Shown here: positions 8,801-17,012 of the stretch, in pieces
How the letters are laid out: each line of letters begins with the position of its first letter
Position numbering within the stretch: the stretch's first letter is position 1
DNA from: an uncultured Bacillota bacterium
Lineage (GTDB): Bacteria; Bacillota_I; Bacilli_A; RFN20; CAG-826
Direction: 5' to 3'
DNA length: 41,742 nt
Assembly: GCA_937876465.1 (NCBI GenBank)
Contig: CALEHV010000056.1
Location: forward strand, 1 to 41,742
Notes under the pieces: generated by a model
Told to the model about the DNA's origin: nothing
The model's input: only the letters and a program-made list of their open reading frames with translations
Databases searched by the model: none
Translations under genes and position numbers: made by a program

Positions 8801-10371
8801 ATTGCTTGTGCGATTGTTGGTGCATCTTTTACCATTGCATCAGTAATTCTTGTTTTTTCTTGAATTGCTAATGGGATTGGCATTTCAGGATTTATAAATA
8901 AATCCAATCTATCAATAATGTTGCCGTCTTTATATTTAACAGCACCAAATTCTGTGATTCCACAGTAACGTGCGCTTAAACCTGTAGTTTCTAAGTCGAA
9001 ACAAACGTATGTCGCTCCATAAAGCTCAATATCTTTTGGATTTAATGCAAATGGCAACTTATTGTTAACCATATATAGTTCACAACCATAAATAGGTTTG
9101 ATAGAAGGATCGCCTTTTTTCTTAGGTTTAACTTCAACTTGTACGTGAGGGAATGCTTCAACGTTTCCGTGATCAGTAAAAGCAATAGCTTTATGGCCCA
9201 TTGCCTTTGCTAGTTCAATATAATCTTCGCTTGTTGAGCAACCATCCATGACAGACATCTTTGTATGTAAGTGAAGTTCAACACGTTTTTCAGAGCAATT
9301 ATCTTCTCTTAAAGGTGGAGGAGGCAAAATCTCAAAACGGTCAACGTTAACTGTCATTTTATTGTTAAACTTGTTAACTTCTGTGTATCCCAAAATACGA
9401 ATATGTTGACCATTTTTTAAGCCTTCAATACTTTCTCCAGAACATTGTTCGCTTTCAATGAATTTAATGTATATAGCTGTATTATTTGCACCAATTCCGC
9501 CTTGGCGAGTCATTCTAGATATTCTGTCAAATTTAGGATCTTTGTCTAAGGAGAATACTTCGCCAGCAATGTCGACATTTATATCGTTTTCCACTATTTC
9601 ATCAAATTTTGTGAAAACTTTATATGGTTGTTTCTTTTTCCATTCTGGACGTTTATAGAAACCTCTAGATCCTTTATACTTTTCTGCGTTTTCCCTTTCG
9701 GTTTTCATCAATTCAAAGTTATATTCCATAACCTCTTTATTTGTTTCATTAAGTTCACGTAAAGATTCTTCATTATCTTCTTCTTCAATTTCTTTACGAG
9801 ATTTATAGTACGAAGACTCAGTCTCTTGAACTTCAGTTTTATTAATTTGTTCAACCAATTTTTGGGCTTTTTCTTCAAGCTTATCCATTTGCTTTTGACT
9901 AACTTTTGGTTTAACTTCATAGTTTTTGTTAATTGTGATATCAAATTTAAAACTATAGTTTAAAAAGTCTAAAAATTCTTTGAAATCTTTTAATGTTTGT
10001 TCATATTTTTCTCTATGCTTTTCATCATTAAATTCGAAGACAATAGAGTTAGTTCCTGCTTTTAAAGAAATATCGTGAGGGAATCTATTGTGATTACGAT
10101 GCCAATCAGAGAATAATTGAACTGCATCGTATGCACTAGGTTTTCTAACATAGGTAAAACGAATTGTATATGGATATGAAATTGTTTCCAGTGCATGTTC
10201 AAATTGCTCTAAAAGGACATAATCCCAAGGGGTCTTTTTAGTAATAACAAAATCAAATTGTTCAGGATTAAATTCGTTTCTGTGTGCAACAGCAAAATCA
10301 ATATCAAAACTATCGGCGTTTTCTATGCCAATACTTCTTAGAAATCTTTTCATTGTTTCTGTCATTTCCAA
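5872..10371 (-). CDS. polC: DNA polymerase III subunit alpha, PolC type
   Basis: The replicative polymerase of low-GC Gram-positives. Domain order: N-terminal region, a charged coiled linker at about 150-240, OB fold at about 255-350, PHP domain with HLHT (367-370), TDHGN (399-403) and a later TGDVHY, the inserted DEDD exonuclease (DLE at 459-461, HNIDFD near 540, HRADYD 601-606), a four-Cys zinc module (Cys pairs near 953-956 and 979-982) and the palm with PDIDLNF near 1007. At 1499 aa it is slightly longer than the roughly 1440 aa usual. The first codon at 10371 is TTG and lies only 2 nt behind the AGGGGG ribosome site; the ATG at 10365, 8 nt behind it, is the better start (1497 aa). It is last in the uppS-cdsA-dxr-rseP unit; proS, usually between rseP and polC, is absent. 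Confidence 0.98.
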   Translation of the reverse strand: MEMTETMKRFLRSIGIENADSFDIDFAVAHRNEFNPEQFDFVITKKTPWDYVLLEQFEHALETISYPYTIRFTYVRKPSAYDAVQLFSDWHRNHNRFPHDISLKAGTNSIVFEFNDEKHREKYEQTLKDFKEFLDFLNYSFKFDITINKNYEVKPKVSQKQMDKLEEKAQKLVEQINKTEVQETESSYYKSRKEIEEEDNEESLRELNETNKEVMEYNFELMKTERENAEKYKGSRGFYKRPEWKKKQPYKVFTKFDEIVENDINVDIAGEVFSLDKDPKFDRISRMTRQGGIGANNTAIYIKFIESEQCSGESIEGLKNGQHIRILGYTEVNKFNNKMTVNVDRFEILPPPPLREDNCSEKRVELHLHTKMSVMDGCSTSEDYIELAKAMGHKAIAFTDHGNVEAFPHVQVEVKPKKKGDPSIKPIYGCELYMVNNKLPFALNPKDIELYGATYVCFDLETTGLSARYCGITEFGAVKYKDGNIIDRLDLFINPEMPIPLAIQEKTRITDAMVKDAPTIAQAIDKILDFFGDSIVVSHNIDFDIGFLNAALERMNRPHIKNPGIDTLSLSRYMFHSSIKHTLGALSRNLGLSSYSDDDAHRADYDAEILSEVWVAMLNRLTKDNLKLFHSDLAKLECSIDMYKHMRPSHVCVLAKNNDGLHALYEIITESHTTYLADIPKSPITLINSKRENLLVGSACLNGEVFDTARTRTKAVLKEKIAFYDYIEIQPPENYSFLVTIGAETEESIIQYIKDIIEAAEELGKIVVATGDVHYRDPKDSLTRDIFISAKGIGGKSHPLARVGNRPAPKQHFRSTQEMLDAFEFLGKEKAYKYVVTNTNKIADMIGDVTPFDGKLRQPVLGDSPKELRDSCYERLHEYFGESIPQFIIDRLEKELNGIISNGYAVTYKIAHEIIKYSNENGYMVGSRGSVGSSLAAHLYDITEVNPLPPFYRCPHCKHYEFIEDKNVLSGIDLPNRKCPVCGEEMWHDGQNIPFETFLGFNGEKVPDIDLNFPSDFQPQAHEYTKVIFGEKNCFRAGTIETVADKTAFGYVKGFFERKGIDPNTIPQPMLAYIASKCVDVKRTTGQHPGGIVVLPKGMEITEFTPIQYPSDDKEKTWLTTHFDYHGGLDATLLKLDLLGHVDPMALKKMSNLTGIDIKSIPLNDKKVLSLFTSEKALNMTSNYLGVKNGVLGIPEFGTETSAKTLAVAKPKTFADLVIISGLSHGTMVWDHNAEDLLKSGQCTINEVIGCRDDIMTYLIKMGLDNSVAFKIMESVRKGKKVQPEFMNLMLAKGVPQWYIDSCNKIRYMFPKAHAVAYVTQAVRVGYFKIYHPLEFYAVWFSVRSKDYDIKAMLGGLQACEDRFDELKRKINSKDRTIKVTPKEKDIYEMLKIAIEMYQRGFKISNLDLYKSDATNFVVDKENGALIPPFTVIEGLGEAAANSVIEARSGGYKFTSKEDLLKKTKLNQTNVEKLEELKVLEDLGETEQMTLFDFGFGAN

Positions 10372-10386
10372 ATCCCCCTTTCTTAA

Positions 10387-11808
10387 TTAAATTCCAACCC
10401 ATCTCAATACATCTAGTACGACGATTGCAATCATGAGTAAGAACAATAACGCTAAACCTATAAACGAGATAATAGATTTAACTTTTGTTGGGATTTTCCA
10501 TGGTTCATATCCCGTTAAATCCCCATTATTTTTATTTCTATAGATCTTTTTCTTAGCTGCATTTGTGCCACCTTCAACTGCAGTGACAAGTAGTTGCCAA
10601 CCATCCAAACCTGGGAATGGGAGCAAGTTGAAAATTGCTAAGTTAACACTAATTACACCCCATAACCAAAGGTAACGTGAGAATGCATAATTATTTAAAA
10701 CTGTTGATGATAATTGAAGTATTCCAACAATGCCTGACATGTTTTTAATTCCGCCGGTAAATAACGAAACTATACCTTTTGCAACCATTACTGAGGCATC
10801 ACCAAAATCTTTGAATGTGTTTACTACTCTATCACCAAATGGAAGATATTCATCATGAAGTTTGAATTCTACTCCAAGATCTTGCCAGGCAAACTTTCCA
10901 CTGCCTTCTTGAGTTTCTACAGATTTAAATTCAAAAGGTCTTGCGATAGGCTCTTCTTCATAACTTCCGTCTTCTTTATATGTGAAAAATTTAGGAGAGC
11001 ATTTTACTGTAACGGATGAAATTGGGTTGTATGTGCCTTTTGTAACATCTGGATAATTTGTAAGTTCATATCCTTGTTCAGCCCATTGTTTAAAAGTTTT
11101 AAATTCTTTCATTTTTCCATCTTGATCAACCGGATAGAAAAAAACTGATTGGCTTAAAACTGGTTTATTTTTATTTCCATTAGGAACAAAACACATGACA
11201 AATGCTTTATCAACGAAATCTTCTCCAACCTTTTCAGTGATTGTCGCATTTTGATCAATGATGTAGAACGAACCTTGATATGTTTGACCATTATATTCAT
11301 CTTCAACAATAATTTGTTTTGAACCTGTAGGGCCTAAGAAACCCATTTGATCATTTTCTCTTACTCCAGCAGCATAAAGAGGAGATGTTTCTGTAATCTC
11401 GACTTTAGTTGTTAAGTAAGTCATTGGGAACGCAATGTTTGATATAGCAAACAAAGTTAAAGCAAGCACTGCATTCAATGTAATTCCTGCAGCAAGAATA
11501 ATTGCCTTCTTCCAACGTTTGATACCTTCAATAGTTCTTTCTTTTGGAACATTGATTTCGTTCTCGTCGGTATCTTCTCCCGCCATTGCAACATAGCCGC
11601 CTAAAGGGAAAGCTCTAATTGAGAAATAAGTTTCTTTTCCTTTTCTACGTTTATGAAGTAATGCGGGACCAAATCCAATTGAGAATTCGCTACAATAAAC
11701 ATTAAATAATTTAGCCATCGAAAAGTGGCCTAATTCGTGAATTAAAATAAGAACGCCTAAAGAGACAATAAATAACAATATAGTTAATATCCAACTTAAT
11801 ACATCCAT
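10387..11808 (-). CDS. rseP: RIP zinc metalloprotease (site-2 protease)
   Basis: A membrane-embedded M50 protease that cleaves transmembrane substrates such as anti-sigma factors and leftover signal peptides. The zinc site is H24-E-L-G-H28 in the first membrane helix, and NLLPFPGLDG near residue 395-404 supplies the third ligand (Asp). A PDZ-like start (TSPLYAAGVREND) follows the second helix, and three further helices are visible. At 473 aa it is longer than the typical 420: the extracytoplasmic part between about 150 and 320 carries extra sequence. It sits 1 nt after dxr and 15 nt before polC, so it is part of that operon. The symbol rasP is used for the Bacillus ortholog. Confidence 0.95.
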   Translation of the reverse strand: MDVLSWILTILLFIVSLGVLILIHELGHFSMAKLFNVYCSEFSIGFGPALLHKRRKGKETYFSIRAFPLGGYVAMAGEDTDENEINVPKERTIEGIKRWKKAIILAAGITLNAVLALTLFAISNIAFPMTYLTTKVEITETSPLYAAGVRENDQMGFLGPTGSKQIIVEDEYNGQTYQGSFYIIDQNATITEKVGEDFVDKAFVMCFVPNGNKNKPVLSQSVFFYPVDQDGKMKEFKTFKQWAEQGYELTNYPDVTKGTYNPISSVTVKCSPKFFTYKEDGSYEEEPIARPFEFKSVETQEGSGKFAWQDLGVEFKLHDEYLPFGDRVVNTFKDFGDASVMVAKGIVSLFTGGIKNMSGIVGILQLSSTVLNNYAFSRYLWLWGVISVNLAIFNLLPFPGLDGWQLLVTAVEGGTNAAKKKIYRNKNNGDLTGYEPWKIPTKVKSIISFIGLALLFLLMIAIVVLDVLRWVGI

Positions 11809-11809
11809 G

Positions 11810-12943
11810 TTATCTAACCTCTCTTCTTACTCTTTTATCTATAGCTTTTATCATTTCAATTGATGGGGTTTTGCATAGTTTTTCAGCATTTACAGCTTTT
11901 TCTACCATTTTTGAAATATCTAAGAAGCCTATCTTATTTTCCAAAAATAAATTAACAGCTATTTCGTTTGCAGCATTAAGTGCAATCATTTTTGTTGCGC
12001 CATCTTTCAAACATTTTTTTGCTAGTTCACATAACGGATATCGATCAGGATTGTATTCATGGAAATGGCAATCTTTTAATTCGCTTAAATTCTTAACGCG
12101 AACTAAATCAAAATCGATATTACTTTCAAGCAATGCATATTCAATCATGTTATGCATATCTGGTTTTCCGTAATCTAAGATATACGAACCATCTTTTAAT
12201 TGAACCATAGAATGAACTAACGATTCATCATGCATAATGACAGAGACTTTTTCTAATGGATATCCAAACAAATAATAAGCCTCAATGATTTCAAATCCTT
12301 TGTTCATCATAGTGGCACAATCGATTGTAATCTTTTTGCCCATTGACCAATTTGGATGTTTTAAAGCGTCATCTGCAGTTGCATTTTTAAGTTGATCCAA
12401 AGGCATATTACGTAATGCACCGCCACTAGCAGTTATAATTAAACGTTCAACTTCTTCTGGCTTAACTCTTGATAAACATTTAGCTAAAGCAACATGTTCT
12501 GAATCAATTGGATAAAGTTTTCCGTGTCCTTGAGCTAAGAGTTCATTAACAACAGTACCTCCGGTAACAAGTGCTTCCTTATTTGCTAAACAAAGTATTT
12601 TGTCTTTCTTTAAAGTTTCTATTGCGGGTTCCATGCCTACAAAACCAACTAATGCATCAACGCAAATATCAAAATCACATTGTTTTACAATGTCAGAAAT
12701 ATCTTCTGTATAGAACTTAATATTTGGATATAAAGATACAAGCCGTTTAGACTCATCTTTATCAAGAAGATAAACTTTAGTAACGCTTTTATATTTTTTC
12801 AATATAGGTTCAATTACATTAGAACGTTTTCCAACCGAGAAACCAACAAGCTCAAAACATCCTGGATGTTTATCCAAGATATCAAGAGTCTGTGTTCCAA
12901 TTGAACCACTCGCTCCTAAAAGTAACACCTTTTTAGAAACCAC
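11810..12943 (-). CDS. dxr: 1-deoxy-D-xylulose 5-phosphate reductoisomerase
   Basis: The second enzyme of the non-mevalonate (MEP) isoprenoid pathway: NADPH-dependent rearrangement and reduction of DXP to 2-C-methyl-D-erythritol 4-phosphate. The Rossmann motif GASGSIGTQTLD (10-21), ANKEALV near 120, and the substrate/metal region PIDSEH near 146 are all present; 377 aa is normal. Translation starts at GTG (12943), which overlaps the cdsA end by 11 nt, suggesting coupled translation. Its product ends in the isoprenoid used by uppS two genes upstream, so the operon joins making and using the precursor. Confidence 0.97.
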   Translation of the reverse strand: MVSKKVLLLGASGSIGTQTLDILDKHPGCFELVGFSVGKRSNVIEPILKKYKSVTKVYLLDKDESKRLVSLYPNIKFYTEDISDIVKQCDFDICVDALVGFVGMEPAIETLKKDKILCLANKEALVTGGTVVNELLAQGHGKLYPIDSEHVALAKCLSRVKPEEVERLIITASGGALRNMPLDQLKNATADDALKHPNWSMGKKITIDCATMMNKGFEIIEAYYLFGYPLEKVSVIMHDESLVHSMVQLKDGSYILDYGKPDMHNMIEYALLESNIDFDLVRVKNLSELKDCHFHEYNPDRYPLCELAKKCLKDGATKMIALNAANEIAVNLFLENKIGFLDISKMVEKAVNAEKLCKTPSIEMIKAIDKRVRREVR

Positions 12944-14006
12944 TAAAGAATGCCCATCCTTTATTAATAAAAATCAACATAATAGCAACAAATCCACCGA
13001 CAAATAAAAGTGAATCCATTCTATCTAAAATTCCACCATGTCCTGGAAGTAAATTTGAGAAGTCTTTAATTTCAAATCCTCTTTTAATTGCAGAGAATGC
13101 GAAATCTCCAAGATTAGCAATTAAAGGCATAACAGCAGAAATCAATAAGATCCAAAGCCATCCAAAGTTATCAATTGCAAGCGATGGAAGTAATGGATAT
13201 TTAACTGCGGCCATAATAATTCCAAATGCTGCACTAAATACAAATGAGAAAATGCATCCACCATAGAATCCTTCCCATGTTTTCTTAGGAGAAATTCTTG
13301 GATTGAGTTTGTGTTTTCCAAAGAAAACGCCAAAGAAATATGCACCAATATCAGTACAAATAGTTCCTAAAACAACATAAACAAATAAGCATGTTGAGTG
13401 ACCAAATTTGAATCCTAGGCTCTTGTAGTACTCAGGAGTCTCTTCAATTGAAGGGAATGCTTTAGTAAATTCATACATTGGAGAATTTCTTAAATAAAGA
13501 ATTGCTTGCATACAAAGAGAGACAATAATTGCCATTGATAACAAGTAGAAAACTTTTTGAACTGTAAATTCTTCGCATATAAACGAAATTCCAAAGTAAA
13601 TTCCTGCAGCGACAAGAATCAAAACTGTTGAAGTCATTAGATCACTAAAATTAAGGGATAAGAAATAGTCTGAATTCCACCATGTTAATCCTGTGTATTG
13701 CTCAGGGTGTTCTCTATAAAGAGCAATATTATTTCTTGCAAATATCCAATATGTAAATAGCAATGCTAATACAATTGTTGCAGCATAAATAATGTATTTG
13801 AAACGTGTCTTTAAATCAGCAACATGAACAAGTTCATATGCACAAAGTCCACATATAACAACTGAGAGAGCAAAGAAGAACCAACCACCAAGGAAAACAC
13901 ATGGAACACAAATTGCTGCCAAAATAAGAGCAGTAATAACTCTTGTTTTCATTGATGCTTTACCTTGCTCGGTAAGTTCATTAACTTCTATCTTTGGTTT
14001 TTCCAT
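12933..14006 (-). CDS. cdsA: Phosphatidate cytidylyltransferase
   Basis: An integral membrane enzyme that makes CDP-diacylglycerol from phosphatidic acid and CTP for phospholipid synthesis. About eight hydrophobic segments are visible. The C-terminal family signature is intact: SPKKTWEGFYGG followed by SAIKRGFEIKDF and LLPGHGGILDRMD. At 357 aa it is longer than common 260-300 aa forms because of an N-terminal soluble stretch and a loop with TGLTWWNSDYF. The gene overlaps uppS by 19 nt and dxr by 11 nt, so all three are tightly coupled. Confidence 0.96.
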   Translation of the reverse strand: MEKPKIEVNELTEQGKASMKTRVITALILAAICVPCVFLGGWFFFALSVVICGLCAYELVHVADLKTRFKYIIYAATIVLALLFTYWIFARNNIALYREHPEQYTGLTWWNSDYFLSLNFSDLMTSTVLILVAAGIYFGISFICEEFTVQKVFYLLSMAIIVSLCMQAILYLRNSPMYEFTKAFPSIEETPEYYKSLGFKFGHSTCLFVYVVLGTICTDIGAYFFGVFFGKHKLNPRISPKKTWEGFYGGCIFSFVFSAAFGIIMAAVKYPLLPSLAIDNFGWLWILLISAVMPLIANLGDFAFSAIKRGFEIKDFSNLLPGHGGILDRMDSLLFVGGFVAIMLIFINKGWAFFSGF

Positions 14007-14752
14007 GGTTTGATACCTCCAAAACGTCTATTACGTCCGTTATATTCTTCTAAGCAATCTAAGAATGCTTCCTTATCAAATGCTGGCCAGTAAACTGGTG
14101 TGAACACATATTCAGCATAAGCGTTTTGCCAAATCAAATAGTTTGACAAACGCTTTTCGCCACTTGTTCTTATCATTAAGTCAACGTTTGGTAAGTCGTG
14201 AGTATATAAATAGTTTTCGAATATTTTTTCGTCAACCTCGTCTTCTTTAACTTTGCCTGATGCAATGTCTTCATGAAGAAGTTTTGCAGCTCTAACAATT
14301 TCAGGACGTCCACCGTAATTCAAACAAATATTAAACACGTATTTCTCGCAGTCTTTTGTTTCTTCTAAGGCTTTCTTGCAAGTTTCTTGTGTCTTCTCTG
14401 GCAAAGCACTAATGTCTCCAGAGATTCTTACTTGAATACGATCTTTTAACAAACGTTTTAATTGTTTCTTGAAAAAGATCTCGAGATAGTTGAAAAGTAA
14501 TTTGATTTCAGTTCTTGGACGTTTCCAGTTTTCAGTTGAGAAAGCATAGAATGACATAACTCTTATATCGTATTCGATACAATAATCTAAAATTTCAGGT
14601 AACCTTTCGCATGCAACTTTGTGACCTGCAGTACGTGGTAAACCGCGTTCTTGAGCCCATCTTCCGTTGCCATCCATAATAAAAGCAATATGATTGATAG
14701 GCTTATTAAGTTCAACTTTTCTCTCGTTTTTCATATTGAAAATATTATACAC
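13988..14752 (-). CDS. uppS: Undecaprenyl diphosphate synthase (cis-prenyltransferase)
   Basis: Makes the C55 lipid carrier used for peptidoglycan and other wall polymers. The first family motif HIAFIMDGNGRWA has the catalytic Asp, SFYAFSTENW follows, and RTSGEKRLSNYLIWQ plus the EYVFTP segment close the active site. The listed start at 14752 is GTG, but ATG at 14734 (MKNERK, 248 aa) is more likely: no ribosome site exists for either, and a TATAAT box at 14744-14749 lies 9 nt before that ATG, so the mRNA may be leaderless. It is the first gene of the unit ending in polC and follows the frr terminator. Confidence 0.96.
   Translation of the reverse strand: MYNIFNMKNERKVELNKPINHIAFIMDGNGRWAQERGLPRTAGHKVACERLPEILDYCIEYDIRVMSFYAFSTENWKRPRTEIKLLFNYLEIFFKKQLKRLLKDRIQVRISGDISALPEKTQETCKKALEETKDCEKYVFNICLNYGGRPEIVRAAKLLHEDIASGKVKEDEVDEKIFENYLYTHDLPNVDLMIRTSGEKRLSNYLIWQNAYAEYVFTPVYWPAFDKEAFLDCLEEYNGRNRRFGGIKPWKNQR
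14744..14749 (-). promoter_or_regulatory. -10 box of a candidate leaderless uppS promoter
   Basis: On the minus strand TATAAT ends 9 nt before the ATG at 14732-14734. The -35 region is poor. Transcription would start about at the ATG, which agrees with the lack of a Shine-Dalgarno site. The upstream frr terminator makes a local promoter necessary. Confidence 0.5.
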
Positions 14753-14805
14753 ATATGCGAGGGCTTATTAAAGTGTGTATACACAAAATAATGACAAATA
14801 TTTCT

Positions 14806-14833
14806 AAAAGAAAAGAGGGCATTATACCCTCTT
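14806..14833 (-). terminator. Terminator after frr
   Basis: Stem aagaggg / ccctctt with a 7-nt loop, followed on the minus strand by TTCTTTT. It lies 20 bp after the frr stop and closes the rpsB-tsf-pyrH-frr unit. Confidence 0.88.
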
Positions 14834-14853
14834 ATAATCATCCAAATACAAAT

Positions 14854-15399
14854 TTAGATAGACATGATTTCTTTTTCTTTAGCTGCGACAATTGAATCAA
14901 TTTCAGCAATAATTTCATCAACGACTTTTTGAATTTCGTCTTGAACACGTTTCTTATAATCGTCTGTCATTTCTTCGCTGTCTTTAACTAAATCAATGTA
15001 ATCGCGACGAATGTTTCTAACTGCAATTTTGCTATTTTCAGAAGTAGCTTTAGCTTTTTTGGCTAAATCACGACGTGAATCTTCTGTTAATGCAGGAATA
15101 ACTAAACGAATTAAATCACCATCAACAATAGGATTTAAACCGATGTTACTTGCGCTAATTCCAGCAGCAACAGCTTTAACATCACCCTTATCATATGGCT
15201 TAACAACAAGTTGTCTTGGCTCTGGAGATGAGATTGAACATAAATCTTTAATGAACATCTTATCGCCATAATATTCACATTCAACACGATCAAGCATTGC
15301 TGGTGAAGCACGACCTGTTCTTAAAGTAGAAAGTTCTCCTTTCAAAGCTTCAACACTTTTGCTCATTTGAGCTCTAGCTTCTAATATAATTTCATCCAT
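14854..15399 (-). CDS. frr: Ribosome recycling factor
   Basis: Splits post-termination ribosomes together with EF-G. The sequence starts MDEIILEARAQM, has the conserved LSTLRTGRASPAMLDR segment near residues 24-39 (three-helix bundle hinge) and ends in a long charged helix; 181 aa is close to the usual 185. It starts 6 nt after pyrH with GAAAGGA upstream of the ATG and is last in the unit before the terminator. Confidence 0.98.
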   Translation of the reverse strand: MDEIILEARAQMSKSVEALKGELSTLRTGRASPAMLDRVECEYYGDKMFIKDLCSISSPEPRQLVVKPYDKGDVKAVAAGISASNIGLNPIVDGDLIRLVIPALTEDSRRDLAKKAKATSENSKIAVRNIRRDYIDLVKDSEEMTDDYKKRVQDEIQKVVDEIIAEIDSIVAAKEKEIMSI

Positions 15400-15405
15400 T
15401 TTTGT

Positions 15406-16125
15406 TTATCCTTTCATGATGGTTGTACCAACATCTTCACCTTTAACAACTTTTACAAAGTTCTCGGTTTTTGCCATGTTGAATACACGAACATCAATAT
15501 CTTGATTAAGCAACATTTCAATTGCAGTTAAATCCATAACTTTTAGATTTTGAGCAATAATATCGGAACATTTAATCTCCTTATACATCGTTGCGTTTTT
15601 ATTAATTCTTGGGTCATCGTTATAAATTCCATCGACTCCATTTTTTGCAACTAAAATAGCATTGCATTTAGTCTCAATAGCTCTTAATGTTGCACAAGTA
15701 TCAGTTGTGAAAAATGGTTTACCAGTTCCACCACCGAAGATAACTACGTTACCTTCATTCATGTATTTATCTGCTAAATCTTTATCATAACTTTCACAAA
15801 ATTGTTCCATCTTAACAGCAGATAAGACTAATGCTTTTCCACCGATTGAACGAATAGTATCCATTAAAGCAAAACTGTTTATTACAGTTCCTAGCATACC
15901 CATTTGGTCGCCAGTAACTCTATCGATACCTTTATTTGCGTTAACTAATTGACCACGGCAAATGTTGCCGGCGCCAATAACAACACATACTTGAGTACCA
16001 AGTTTTGTAATGTCTACGATTGCTTTTGCACAACTTAAAAGAGCCTTGCTATCATGAATACCATTTTGTCCGTCTCCAGCAAGTGCTTCGCCAGATAATT
16101 TAACTAAAACTCTTTGATATTTCAT
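15406..16125 (-). CDS. pyrH: UMP kinase
   Basis: Amino-acid-kinase-fold enzyme converting UMP to UDP with ATP. The N-terminal phosphate loop LVKLSGEAL, VIGAGNICRG, RVTGDQMGMLGT, the GGGTGKPFFTTDT loop and NGVDGIYNDDPR (about residues 163-174) are all typical; 239 aa is normal. It lies 18 nt after tsf and 6 nt before frr, in the conserved rpsB-tsf-pyrH-frr order. Confidence 0.98.
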   Translation of the reverse strand: MKYQRVLVKLSGEALAGDGQNGIHDSKALLSCAKAIVDITKLGTQVCVVIGAGNICRGQLVNANKGIDRVTGDQMGMLGTVINSFALMDTIRSIGGKALVLSAVKMEQFCESYDKDLADKYMNEGNVVIFGGGTGKPFFTTDTCATLRAIETKCNAILVAKNGVDGIYNDDPRINKNATMYKEIKCSDIIAQNLKVMDLTAIEMLLNQDIDVRVFNMAKTENFVKVVKGEDVGTTIMKG

Positions 16126-16143
16126 TGCAAGACTCCTTTGAAA

Positions 16144-17010
16144 TTATTTAATTTGGCTCATTACTTCTTCAGCAAAGTTATCGACACGTTTTTCAATACC
16201 TTCGCCAACTGCGTAACGAACAAATTTAATTATATTAATGCCTTTTTCTTTCAAGACTTGTTCAACTTTCTTTTCGCCATCAAGTAAGTATTCTTGAGCT
16301 AAAAGTGTTGATTCTGATAAAGCCTTTTGGACCTTACGATCTGCGATTTGTGCAAGCATTTCTGCTGGTTTACCAGCAAGTTTTTCATCCTTCTTCATAA
16401 GTTCGAGTTGGATTTCTTTCTCGTGAGCTAATGCCTCTGCTGGAATATCAGCGGAAGAAATATAGAGTGGACTGTTAGCAGCAACTTGCATAGCAAGTCC
16501 TTTTGCTAATTCTGCGTCTTCTTTGCTTAAGACAACTAAGACAGCAATCTTACCACCCATATGGATGTAAGAACCAAAACCTTGGCCATCTTCTTTTTCT
16601 ACAATTTCGAAGCGACGGAATGAAAGTTTTTCACCCATTGCAACTGTTGCGTCAGCATATAAACCTTCACAGGCTTTAATAGCGCAATCAATGCAAACAC
16701 AATTGTTATTAACAACTGTGTCAATTGAATCTTCGACTAATTTGTGGAAACGATCGCCTTTTGCAACGAAGTCTGTTTCACAGTTAACTTCAGCAATGCA
16801 TGCTTTGTTACCGAAGACTTTAACTTGTGCTAAACCTTCAGCAGCAATACGTGATGCTTTTGCTTGAGCCTTAGCAATGCCACGGCTTCTTAACCAGTCA
16901 ACAGCTTTATCAATGTCGGAATTTGTGGCTTCAAGAGCTTTCTTGCAGTCCATCATTCCAGCGCCAGTACGTTCACGTAATTCTTTAATGAGTTCAATCG
17001 TGCTGGCCAT
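16144..17010 (-). CDS. tsf: Translation elongation factor Ts
   Basis: Nucleotide exchange factor for EF-Tu. The N-terminal UBA-like domain carries the hallmark LRERTGAGMMDCKKAL and the core has CEVNCETDFVA (here AEVNCETDFVAKGD near residue 73). At 288 aa it has the two-subdomain core of typical Gram-positive EF-Ts. It begins 2 nt after rpsB, so the two are translationally linked. Confidence 0.98.
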   Translation of the reverse strand: MASTIELIKELRERTGAGMMDCKKALEATNSDIDKAVDWLRSRGIAKAQAKASRIAAEGLAQVKVFGNKACIAEVNCETDFVAKGDRFHKLVEDSIDTVVNNNCVCIDCAIKACEGLYADATVAMGEKLSFRRFEIVEKEDGQGFGSYIHMGGKIAVLVVLSKEDAELAKGLAMQVAANSPLYISSADIPAEALAHEKEIQLELMKKDEKLAGKPAEMLAQIADRKVQKALSESTLLAQEYLLDGEKKVEQVLKEKGINIIKFVRYAVGEGIEKRVDNFAEEVMSQIK

Positions 17011-17012
17011 TG

